Shown piece after piece: positions 7,657 through 15,258 of a stretch of 64,000 nucleotides of DNA. The notes beneath the pieces are model-generated. The model did no database searches. It was not told the DNA's origin and saw only the letters and a program-made list of their open reading frames with translations. The stretch covers positions 1-64,000 of the forward strand of contig JAKPQA010000035.1 of the NCBI GenBank assembly GCA_029547025.1, read 5' to 3'. Source of the DNA: Armatimonadota bacterium (GTDB lineage: Bacteria; Armatimonadota; Zipacnadia; UBA1398; JAKPQA01). Each line of letters starts with the position of its first letter. The first letter of the stretch is position 1. The position numbers were made by a program, and so were the translations under genes.

Positions 7657-10113
7657 ATGCCTGAGAGACCCAAACGCCCGCTGGGCGATATCACGGTGCA
7701 CTGCATCGGCAACGCCCACATCGACGCCGCGTGGCTGTGGCGTTGGGATGAGACCGTCCGCGTGGTCCGCGAGACCTTCGAGTCGGCTCTCGACCGCATG
7801 GATGAGACACCCGAGTTCATCTTCACCTGCAGCCAGGTGGTGTACTTCCGCTGGATGGAGGAGCAGTACCCCGAGCTGTTCTCGCGGATCCGCGAGCGGG
7901 TCGAGGAGGGCCGGTGGGATCTGGCGGGCGGCTGGTGGGTCCAGCCCGACTGCAACATTCCGTCCGGTGAGTCGCTGGTGCGCCAGGCGCTCTACGGCCA
8001 GCGCTACCTCGACAGCCGGTTCGGGAAGATGGCCACGGTCGGCTACAACCCGGACACCTTCGGGCACTGCAACGCGATCCCGCAGCTTCTGGCCAAGTCC
8101 GGCATGAACGCGTACCTCTTCTTCCGCCCCGGGCCCCACGAGAAGACGCTCGAGGGCGAGACCTTCTGGTGGGAGTCTCCCGACGGCTCGAGGGTGCTGG
8201 CCTCGCGGCCACCCCACCATTACTGCACGGACGAGGAGGAGCTGGCCGAGCGGTTGCGTGTCGCTGCGGAGCAGGCACCGGCCCCGCTGACAGACGTGAT
8301 GTGTTTCTATGGGGTCGGCGACCACGGCGGCGGACCGACCCGGCGCGCCATCGCCTCGATCCTCGCCCACGCGGAGACGCCCGGCGGCCCGCGCGCGCGC
8401 TTCGCCCGCATCGAGGACTTCTACCGCGAGGCGGCCTCCCACGGCGCGGCGCTACCCGTGCTGCGCGATGACCTCCAGCACCATGCGCCCGGATGCTACG
8501 CGGTGCATTCCGAGGTGAAGCGCCGAAACCGCGAGTGTGAGCAGCTCCTTTCGGCGGCCGAGTCGATGGCCACACTCGCATGGGCCGCCGGCGGGCCGGA
8601 CTACCCGGATGGCGAGCTGACCCAGGCGTGGGCGGCGGTGCTGTTCAACCAGTTCCACGACATTCTGGCGGGAACCAGCATCCCGGAGGTCTACGAGGAC
8701 GCCAACGAGATGTACGACGAGGCCGAGGCGCTGGCCCAGGAGGCGCTGGAGCCCGCCCTGACGTCGCTGGCGGCTCGGGCCAACACGCGCGGCGATGGCT
8801 TGCCTCTGGTCGTGTTCAACCCGCTGAGCTGGGCGCACGAAGTGCCGGTTGAGGTCGAGATCCCGTGGGACTACCGGCTCGACCTTCTCTCCGTGTGGGG
8901 GCCAGACGGGCGCCAGGTGCCGGTCCAGATCGACCGCGTGCAGGGCCCGGCAACCGCCGGGATGCTCCGGATCGTGTTCCTCGCCAGGGTGGGCCCGATG
9001 GGCCACGCCGTGTACCACTGCAGGCCGGTCATGCCCGAGGCATTTCCCCCGCTCACAGCCGACGGGTGCCGGATCGAGAACGACCGGCTCCGCGTGGTGG
9101 TTGACGGGGAGACCGGCCGGCTGACCAGTGTGTTCGACAAGGCCAACGGCGTTGAGGTTCTGTCGCAACCGGCCGCCGACTTCCTCGTCCTGGCTGATAG
9201 GAGCGACACGTGGAGCCATGGCGTGGCCGCGTTTCGCGATGAGGTGGGCCGCTTCTCGGACGCGCAGGTCTCGGTGGCCGAGTCCGGTCCGGTCCGCGCG
9301 GTGCTGCGGGTGGAGTCGCGCTACGGCCAATCGTGCCTGCGGCAAGACCTGATCCTTTGGAGAGGCAGCGGTCTGTTGGAGGGGCGCGTTCAGCTCGACT
9401 GGCATGAGCAGCACGCCATGGTGAAGCTGGCGTTCCCGTTGGCGTTGGACCAGGCCACGGTGACTTTCGAGACGCCCTACGCGACCATCGAGCGGCCCGC
9501 CCACGGCGACGAGGAGCCCGGCCAGCAGTGGCTCGACCTGTCGGGCGTCGCGGCGAGCACCTCGCAGCCCTATGGTGCGGCGCTGCTGAACACATGCAAG
9601 TACGGGTTCGATGTGCTGGGCACCGAGGCACGCATCAGTGTGCTCCGTAGCCCGATCTACGCGTTCCATGAGCCCAAGGAGATCGACCCAAACGAGACCT
9701 ACCGGTACATCGACCAGGGACTGCAGAGCTTCACGTGGGCACTGCTGCCCCACACGGGCACCTGGCGCGAGAGCGGGGTGGTCGAACGGGCGCGGGAGCT
9801 CAACGCCGTGCCTTTGGTGTACCTGGATACCCCCCATGAGGGGGAATGGCTCGCCGAGAGCGCGAATGTGAGCGTGGAGCCTGCCCACGTGCACGTGACG
9901 GTGCTGAAGCGGGCCGAGGATGGCGATGGGGTCATCGTCCGGCTGGTGGAGACACGCGGGCAGGCTGCATCGGCCCGACTGGGGCTGGGGTTCCTGGACC
10001 AGACCTGGGAGGGCTCCATCGGGGCCTGGGAGATCAAGACGCTCCTCTTCCCCGGCCCCGGCGCGGACGGCGATGCCGTCGAGACCGACCTGCTGGAGCG
10101 CCCGCTGAGCTAG
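7657..10113 (+). CDS. Glycoside hydrolase family 38 alpha-mannosidase
   Basis: An 818-residue GH38 enzyme that hydrolyses alpha-mannosidic bonds. The start is the ATG at 7657, with GGAGGA eight bases upstream. The zinc site begins NAHIDAAWLW (H21, D23). The nucleophile is D133 in GYNPDTFGH. The DHGGGPTRRA segment and the long C-terminal beta-sandwich (GRLTSVFDKANGVEVLSQ and onwards) follow family order, and the length is typical. No signal peptide is visible, so the enzyme is probably cytoplasmic and acts on imported oligosaccharides, or is exported by another route. It is surrounded by other glycan-related genes (discoidin-cytochrome upstream, acetylxylan esterase and xylose isomerase further on). 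Confidence 0.93.
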   Translation: MPERPKRPLGDITVHCIGNAHIDAAWLWRWDETVRVVRETFESALDRMDETPEFIFTCSQVVYFRWMEEQYPELFSRIRERVEEGRWDLAGGWWVQPDCNIPSGESLVRQALYGQRYLDSRFGKMATVGYNPDTFGHCNAIPQLLAKSGMNAYLFFRPGPHEKTLEGETFWWESPDGSRVLASRPPHHYCTDEEELAERLRVAAEQAPAPLTDVMCFYGVGDHGGGPTRRAIASILAHAETPGGPRARFARIEDFYREAASHGAALPVLRDDLQHHAPGCYAVHSEVKRRNRECEQLLSAAESMATLAWAAGGPDYPDGELTQAWAAVLFNQFHDILAGTSIPEVYEDANEMYDEAEALAQEALEPALTSLAARANTRGDGLPLVVFNPLSWAHEVPVEVEIPWDYRLDLLSVWGPDGRQVPVQIDRVQGPATAGMLRIVFLARVGPMGHAVYHCRPVMPEAFPPLTADGCRIENDRLRVVVDGETGRLTSVFDKANGVEVLSQPAADFLVLADRSDTWSHGVAAFRDEVGRFSDAQVSVAESGPVRAVLRVESRYGQSCLRQDLILWRGSGLLEGRVQLDWHEQHAMVKLAFPLALDQATVTFETPYATIERPAHGDEEPGQQWLDLSGVAASTSQPYGAALLNTCKYGFDVLGTEARISVLRSPIYAFHEPKEIDPNETYRYIDQGLQSFTWALLPHTGTWRESGVVERARELNAVPLVYLDTPHEGEWLAESANVSVEPAHVHVTVLKRAEDGDGVIVRLVETRGQAASARLGLGFLDQTWEGSIGAWEIKTLLFPGPGADGDAVETDLLERPLS

Positions 10114-10166
10114 GGACAGATGCCGCCAGTCGCCCATGCCCGTCTGGGGGAGCGAGGTCAGTCAGC

Positions 10167-10514
10167 ATGGTGCACGACTTCATGGAGCTGCTGGACAGCC
10201 CGGTCTTCTGGATCTTCGGGGGCGGAACGGTCATCGCGCTGGTGGCCATCGTGGTGGACGGCATCATCAAGAGCCAGAAGCTGCGTGCCCAGGAGCGGGA
10301 GCAGGAGCGCGAGCGCGAGCGCGAGTCGAATCGGGCCCTCCTGGGACTGACGGAGTCGGACGACATGGCGGGGCTGAAGCTCCGGATCGAGGCCCTGGAG
10401 CAGGATGTGGCGAGGCTCGAGAAGCTGCTCGAGGGGCCAGCGCCGCGGCGTCTCAACTCGGCCTCAGCCTCGGCACCGGCTGGGGTCGAGCCGGAGCGGC
10501 TTGTCGACGCGTGA
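10167..10514 (+). CDS. Small membrane protein with PspB-like layout (115 aa), paralogue 1
   Basis: A 115-residue protein: hydrophobic N-terminus (VFWIFGGGTVIALVAIVVDGI), a highly charged helix rich in Arg/Glu, and then a coiled-coil segment GLKLRIEALEQDVARLEKLL. The following gene (10559-10963) has the same plan and shares the core LGLKLRIEALEKDV, so the two are tandem paralogues. The layout (one N-terminal membrane helix plus a cytoplasmic coiled coil) matches the PspB family of phage-shock membrane proteins, although no other psp gene is nearby. It starts 54 bp after the GH38 gene. Function is inferred from layout only. Confidence 0.65.
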   Translation: MVHDFMELLDSPVFWIFGGGTVIALVAIVVDGIIKSQKLRAQEREQERERERESNRALLGLTESDDMAGLKLRIEALEQDVARLEKLLEGPAPRRLNSASASAPAGVEPERLVDA

Positions 10515-10558
10515 TCGGACCGCGAGGCCTGTCCGTACCGTGGAGAGGCGGAGGTCAC

Positions 10559-10963
10559 ATGGGCGTGCTGGAGAGTCTCTTCGGGAACTTGTGGTTCTGG
10601 ATATTCGGCGTGATCGTCGGCGGCTCACTGCTTGCCAAGATGGTTCGAACGGTGGCCGACCACCGTCTGGCCATGGCACGGCTCGAGGCGGAGGAGCGTG
10701 CCCGCCTGCGCCAGCAGGAGCTCGAGACGGAGCGCCGCCTCCTCGGGGTGGACGACGATCAGAACACCCTGGGACTGAAGCTGCGGATCGAAGCGCTCGA
10801 GAAGGACGTAACCCAGCTCCGACAGTGGGTCGAGATGGTCTACCGAGCGTTGACCGATGGCCGGGAGCGATCCGAGCACGAGATGCCCCAGATGCCCCGG
10901 CGCGTGACCGTTCAGGCCAACGAGGCCGCGCACGAGGCGGCCGAGCATCAGGTGACCTCGTAG
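10559..10963 (+). CDS. Small membrane protein with PspB-like layout (134 aa), paralogue 2
   Basis: A 134-residue protein. GGAGGT at 10550-10555 sets the start at 10559. The membrane helix (LWFWIFGVIVGGSLLAKMV) is followed by a charged segment (MARLEAEERARLRQQELETE) and the coiled coil LGLKLRIEALEKDVTQLR shared with the upstream gene. It also has a WVEMVYRALTDG stretch reminiscent of the PspB C-terminus. The two genes lie 44 bp apart on the same strand and are probably co-expressed. A membrane-stress or envelope role is plausible but not shown. Confidence 0.65.
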   Translation: MGVLESLFGNLWFWIFGVIVGGSLLAKMVRTVADHRLAMARLEAEERARLRQQELETERRLLGVDDDQNTLGLKLRIEALEKDVTQLRQWVEMVYRALTDGRERSEHEMPQMPRRVTVQANEAAHEAAEHQVTS

Positions 10964-11003
10964 CGGGCGGCCGGCTGCGGTTTGCGGGGTGGAGGACTCA
11001 CCC

Positions 11004-11792
11004 CTACGGCCCCGTCGCGCCTGGGCCCCCTCGGTAGATGATGCACAGCCAATGCGAGGCGCCGTCCTCGCGGAACGGGATGGACCAGAGTGTGCCGAAG
11101 TCGGCGTAGGGGATCTCGCGGCTGGGGCCCAGATCGGGGGCCGGGTCCCAGCACTGGTAGACCTCGCGCCGGTCGTCGAAGCCGGTGACCACGCGCATGT
11201 GTTCGACGTCGTTGTCGAGCGCGGCGTACTGGTAGACGAGAACGGGCCGGCCGATGGCGATGCTGCATCGCACCAGGTCCTCGGAGCCCTCCCCGATCCA
11301 TGCGCGAGCCCCGTAGTGGGCCACGAAGTCCGCCAGACGGCTCACATGAACGCCATCGACGCGCGCGCGGGGCCCGGCCATCTCCAGCAGCGCGTCCTCG
11401 GTGGCGGGTACCCCCACGAACCGCAGGCCCATCAGCGCGCAGGCAATGGCGCACAGGGATGGGTCCGTCTGGCGGACATAGGGCACGTCGGCCACCGAGA
11501 ACCGCGGGCCGCAGACCTCACTGGCGCGCGCCAGCGCCTCCTCGATGGGCTTCCAGCGCTCCGCCGTGCGATCGTCTGAGGACAGGAACTCGGTAGCGGC
11601 CCGGAAGGCCCATCGAGCCGCCGCCCGCGCGGACTCGGCGCGGGCGGGGGTGCCCTCGGTGTAGGCCCGGGCCGAGGCCGCGACGGCACGCGCTCGAGCG
11701 GCTGAGGCCATCCCGCCATCGCCCCCGAGGCACGGAAGGGCCGCGGCGAGCAGTGCGCTCGCGAGCGTGACCCCGATGACCGTGCGACCCAA
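11004..11792 (-). CDS. Exported C39-like papain-fold peptidase
   Basis: A 262-residue protein with a signal peptide (TVIGVTLASALLAAALPCLGG) and an Ala-rich linker to about residue 95. The C-terminal two thirds match the C39-like peptidase fold: catalytic Cys in TDPSLCAIACALMG (C114), His in VEHMRVVTGFD (H198) and Asp in YQCWDPAP (D216). This is the Cys-His-Asp order of the family. C39-like domains outside bacteriocin transporters usually cleave peptides in the periplasm or outside the cell. A candidate -10 box lies just upstream of the start. The gene is on its own transcript, convergent with the PspB-like pair and divergent from the CNBD gene. Confidence 0.75.
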   Translation of the reverse strand: MGRTVIGVTLASALLAAALPCLGGDGGMASAARARAVAASARAYTEGTPARAESARAAARWAFRAATEFLSSDDRTAERWKPIEEALARASEVCGPRFSVADVPYVRQTDPSLCAIACALMGLRFVGVPATEDALLEMAGPRARVDGVHVSRLADFVAHYGARAWIGEGSEDLVRCSIAIGRPVLVYQYAALDNDVEHMRVVTGFDDRREVYQCWDPAPDLGPSREIPYADFGTLWSIPFREDGASHWLCIIYRGGPGATGP

Positions 11793-11815
11793 CGCCCGTC
11801 CCCCCTCACACGGGC

Positions 11816-11821
11816 ATTATA
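11816..11821 (-). promoter_or_regulatory. Candidate -10 box for the C39-like peptidase gene
   Basis: The minus strand reads TATAAT, a perfect consensus, 23 bp upstream of the ATG at 11792 in otherwise very GC-rich sequence. No good -35 hexamer is visible at 16-18 bp. This AT-rich island also argues that the divergent CNBD gene starts further to the right. Confidence 0.4.
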
Positions 11822-11871
11822 GCCGGGCGCGCGCCGGGAGCGAGGTGTGCGGGGAGGCAACGGGGAAGGGC

Positions 11872-12558
11872 GTGCCGAATCCGGTGTGGGTCCCGACGAT
11901 CGAGGAGCCTGTCCCGGGGCTTGCGGGGGCACAGAGCGAGGTGGCGACGTTGAACTTCGATGCGACGCGCGGCCGTCGACGCTATCAGCCCCCGGGCCGC
12001 CCTTCCCCATTCCACCGGCCGATCCGGCGGTCGCCCTTCGAACGGGAGGGCGAGCCGGTCGCCGATGGGGCCGAAGAGCGCCCGGCCCCGGATCACGGGT
12101 TCGTGAAGGGCACCATCGCGGACTCGGCTCTCTTCATCGGCCTCAGCGAAGGAGAGCGGGACGACATCGCCGCATTCGCCGAGCCCTTGGTGTTCGCGCC
12201 TGGCACGTGTATCGTCCGCGAGGGCGAGCCGGGCGATGCCCTGTTCCTGCTGGCCGAAGGCACGGTCGAGATCGTGACCGGCGAGGGGACGCCCCATCAG
12301 AAGGTGGTGGCGCGCCTCAGTGGGGGCAGCTCCCTCCAGGCCGGCTATGCCGGCGCCTTCTTTGGCGAGATGTCGCTCATCGACGTGGAACCCCGGAGCG
12401 CCACCGTGCGCGCGCAGACTGACGTGAAACTGGTTCGCCTGCCGGCTCCGGCTCTGCGGCAGTACTACCAGACGCACCGCGATGCCCACCTGGCCATGGT
12501 GAGCAATCTGGCCCGCAGTCTCTCCAGGCGGCTCCGGCTCCTGACCGAGTCGGTCTAG
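11872..12558 (+). CDS. Cyclic nucleotide-binding domain (CNBD) protein
   Basis: About 228 residues if read from the GTG at 11872. GTG codons at 11845 and 11941 and an ATG at 11767 are alternatives, and the choice is uncertain. The first 75 residues are basic and Pro-rich. The rest is a single cNMP-binding beta-roll: FVKGTIADSALFIGLSEGE (N-terminal helix), then IVREGEPGDALFLLAEGTVEI, and the phosphate-binding cassette FGEMSLIDVEPRSATVRA, which keeps the Gly-Glu and Arg that hold the cyclic phosphate and ribose. The last 30 residues are a helix (LAMVSNLARSLSRRLRLL) but there is no winged-helix DNA-binding domain, so this is not a CRP-type regulator. The class III cyclase gene follows 168 bp downstream on the same strand. 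Confidence 0.8.
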   Translation: MPNPVWVPTIEEPVPGLAGAQSEVATLNFDATRGRRRYQPPGRPSPFHRPIRRSPFEREGEPVADGAEERPAPDHGFVKGTIADSALFIGLSEGERDDIAAFAEPLVFAPGTCIVREGEPGDALFLLAEGTVEIVTGEGTPHQKVVARLSGGSSLQAGYAGAFFGEMSLIDVEPRSATVRAQTDVKLVRLPAPALRQYYQTHRDAHLAMVSNLARSLSRRLRLLTESV

Positions 12559-12726
12559 GACCGTCCCGGCCAACGCCGGCCGCGGGCGCCCATGCCCCCC
12601 TCCGCGCGATGTGGGATGGGCGCTGGTGTGTGCGCGGGTTCCGTTCGGAGGCGTTCGGAGGCCCCACTGCGAACAGGATGGCGCAGCGGGTCGGCGTCGA
12701 GTGGGGTTGCACGGAAGGGCGCTCCT

Positions 12727-15258
12727 ATGGGTCCTCATGAGCCGGAAGAGTCACTCCCCCGCACGGTTGCGCTGATGTTCACGGACATCGAGGGTTCTGT
12801 GGCCCGGTGGGAGTCCGGGGGCAAGCGCTTCGCGCAGGCACTGGCGCTGCACAACGCGGTGGTGCGCCGGGTCGTGGGGCAGCACGACGGTTTCGAGGTG
12901 CGGTTCCAGGGCGACGGTTTCATGTGCGCGTTCTGCCGCGCGTCGGATGCGCTGCGGTGTGCGGTGGCTCTGGGTCCGGCGCTGGCGGCGGAGAGGTGGC
13001 CGGAGGGAGTCGGTGTGCCCGCGATCCGCGTGGCGATCCATGCGGGTGAGGTCGATGTCGTCGACGGCGACTACGTCGGCCCGACGGCCAACATCGCGGC
13101 AAGACTCCTGGAAGCAGCGGGTGGCGGTCAGATCCTCGCCTCTGAGATCGCGGTGAACCTTGCCGATGACGAAACCTCCCGCGAGCTCAGCCCTCTCGAC
13201 CTGGGTCAGCGCCACCTGAGAGGCATTGCGAAGCCCATGGGCGTGTACCTGATTTCGCCTCCCGGCGCGAGCCCGTCGACTGGCGCGCCCTCGCGTGATC
13301 TGGGCTTCATGCCCACCAACCTGGGTGCTCAGATGGACGAGTTCGTCGGCCGCGATCGTGAGCTGCGCGAGCTGGCGTCTCGGCTGTCCGAGCCTTCGAC
13401 CCGCCTGCTGACGGTGACGGGACCCGGGGGGGTTGGCAAGACACGGCTCATTCAGCACTTGGGCATGGCCGTCGTCCCGTCGTTCGAGCATGGCGCCTGG
13501 TTCATCGAGCTGGCGGGTGTGCGCGAGCCTTTGCAAGTGCCCGCCGCGGTCGCCGCGACTCTTCGGGTTCCGCTGACCGGTCCCCCGGAGACCCAGGCCA
13601 GTGAGCTCGCATCCCACTTGTCGAGCCGCGAGCTGTTATTGCTGCTCGACAACTTCGAGCACCTGGTGGAAGGCGCGGCCACCATCGGCCACGTGCTCGC
13701 AGCGGCCCCACGCCTCAAGTGCGTGGTGACCTCTCGCGAGCGGCTGCGGCTCCGTGGCGAGCACGTGTTCCAGCTCTCGCCCCTGGAACTGCCCGATGCG
13801 GCGGCCAGCCTCGAGGAGCAGCTTGCCAGCGAGAGCATGAGGCTCCTGGCGACGCGCGTGGCAGAGGTGCGTGGGCGGCCTCTGGAGCCCGATGAAGCCG
13901 ACGAGGCCGCGCGTATCTGCCGCCGGGTTGCTGGGTTGCCGCTGGCTCTCGAACTGGCCGCGTCAGCGCTGTCGCATATGACTCTGGGCGAGTTGGCCCA
14001 GAGCCTCGACGAACACATCGCCCTGCCCCAAGCCCATCTGCGCGATGTGCCCGACCGGCTGGGCAGCATGACCGCGGCCATCGATTGGTCCATCAGTCTG
14101 CTGAGCGACGAAGAGGCGCTGGTGCTTCGCCAGTGCGCGGTGTTCGAGGGCGGGTTCTACGTCGAGGCGGCGGAGGCCGTCTGCTCGACGCGGGAGACGC
14201 GGCGGGCGCTGGATGCCCTGCGGGACAAGTCGCTGCTCGGAGTCGAGGCGCGGCGCGGCCGGACGCGCTACACCATGCTACCGGTCATCCGTGAGCACTG
14301 CCTGGCTCTGCTGGCGGACTCGGCGGAGACGTGTCGCGCTCGGGCGGCCCTCCACTTCGCGAGCGTGGCACGCCAGCTCGACCTGGTGGGGCCCGGCCAG
14401 GCGCGCGCATTGGAGTCGGCTCGAAACGACCTGGACAACATCGTCGCCGCCCTCGAGTGGGCCAGGGCCCGCGGCGCCGACGACATGATCCGCGACATCG
14501 TGTGGGGCATGTGGCCGATCTTCTGGATGGCGAACCGTCCTTCTGAGGGGTGGGACTGGCTCGGGCTGGCCATCGGCGCGAGTCGTCGTCTCGGGGACGA
14601 CCGGGCCCTCGCAACCTTGCTGATCCGCACGGCCGCGGTCTGCAAGTGGAGGTCCGACTACGACGGCATGCGGGCTCGACTGGCCGAGGGCTCGGAAGTT
14701 GCTGACCGCACGGGCCTGCCCCGTGTGTGTCTGCTGCGAGACCTCGAGGCAGCCAGTCTGGCCCTGATCGATGGCGATCCCGAGGAAGCGCGGCGCCTCT
14801 ATGGCAGTTGCCTCGTGTCGTACACCGCTCTCGGCGATCCCTGGGGCATGGTTCAGAGCCTCAAGGGCCTGGCGGAAGTGGAACTGGAGCAGGGCGACTT
14901 CGTCGCCGCCGAGTACTACACGCGCGAGGCGCTCTCCCTCGAGACGCCGGATACGCAGCCCTGGGCCGCTTCGAACACGCTCTACGAACTGGGCCGAGTG
15001 CAAATGGCCGCCGGCGACTCCGCGGGCGCGGCCCGGAGTTACGCGGAAGCCGCCGGTCTGTGCCGCGCCATCGGTGATGCCCCGGGCTTGTTCAGCCGGC
15101 TGCGGGCCCTGGCCCGGGCACGCCAGGCTGCCGGGGACCTCGAGGGGGCGCTCGAAGCCTGGGACGAGGCGGTGGCCGTCGCGCGGCGCGAGGTGCCCTA
15201 TCTGGAGGCTGAGGCCCGGGCCGAGCGGGACAGAGCGGCCGGCCAAGGCCAGGAATAG
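12727..15258 (+). CDS. Class III adenylate/guanylate cyclase fused to NTPase and TPR domains
   Basis: An 843-residue signalling protein starting at the ATG at 12727 (GGAAGG upstream). The cyclase domain (about 10-180) has FTDIEGSVARWE (metal Asp D20), FQGDGF (second metal Asp D63), VAIHAGE and PTANIAARLLEAA. Then comes an NB-ARC/AAA-like NTPase: GPGGVGKTRL (Walker A, about 232), LLLLDNFEHL (Walker B, about 303) and VTSRERLRLRGEHVFQLSPL. The C-terminal 300 residues are helical repeats (TPR-like). The order cyclase, NTPase, TPR is common in large bacterial signalling ATPases. It probably makes cAMP. The 3' end overlaps the end of the glycosyltransferase gene on the opposite strand by 61 bp. Confidence 0.88.
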   Translation: MGPHEPEESLPRTVALMFTDIEGSVARWESGGKRFAQALALHNAVVRRVVGQHDGFEVRFQGDGFMCAFCRASDALRCAVALGPALAAERWPEGVGVPAIRVAIHAGEVDVVDGDYVGPTANIAARLLEAAGGGQILASEIAVNLADDETSRELSPLDLGQRHLRGIAKPMGVYLISPPGASPSTGAPSRDLGFMPTNLGAQMDEFVGRDRELRELASRLSEPSTRLLTVTGPGGVGKTRLIQHLGMAVVPSFEHGAWFIELAGVREPLQVPAAVAATLRVPLTGPPETQASELASHLSSRELLLLLDNFEHLVEGAATIGHVLAAAPRLKCVVTSRERLRLRGEHVFQLSPLELPDAAASLEEQLASESMRLLATRVAEVRGRPLEPDEADEAARICRRVAGLPLALELAASALSHMTLGELAQSLDEHIALPQAHLRDVPDRLGSMTAAIDWSISLLSDEEALVLRQCAVFEGGFYVEAAEAVCSTRETRRALDALRDKSLLGVEARRGRTRYTMLPVIREHCLALLADSAETCRARAALHFASVARQLDLVGPGQARALESARNDLDNIVAALEWARARGADDMIRDIVWGMWPIFWMANRPSEGWDWLGLAIGASRRLGDDRALATLLIRTAAVCKWRSDYDGMRARLAEGSEVADRTGLPRVCLLRDLEAASLALIDGDPEEARRLYGSCLVSYTALGDPWGMVQSLKGLAEVELEQGDFVAAEYYTREALSLETPDTQPWAASNTLYELGRVQMAAGDSAGAARSYAEAAGLCRAIGDAPGLFSRLRALARARQAAGDLEGALEAWDEAVAVARREVPYLEAEARAERDRAAGQGQE

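Noticed and set aside
8452-10137. 561-codon open frame antisense to the GH38 gene
   Set aside because: Shadow of a GH38 enzyme with catalytic residues; the antisense translation shows no known fold.
11872-12558. CRP/FNR-type transcription regulator
   Set aside because: The C-terminus is a single helix with no winged-helix DNA-binding domain.
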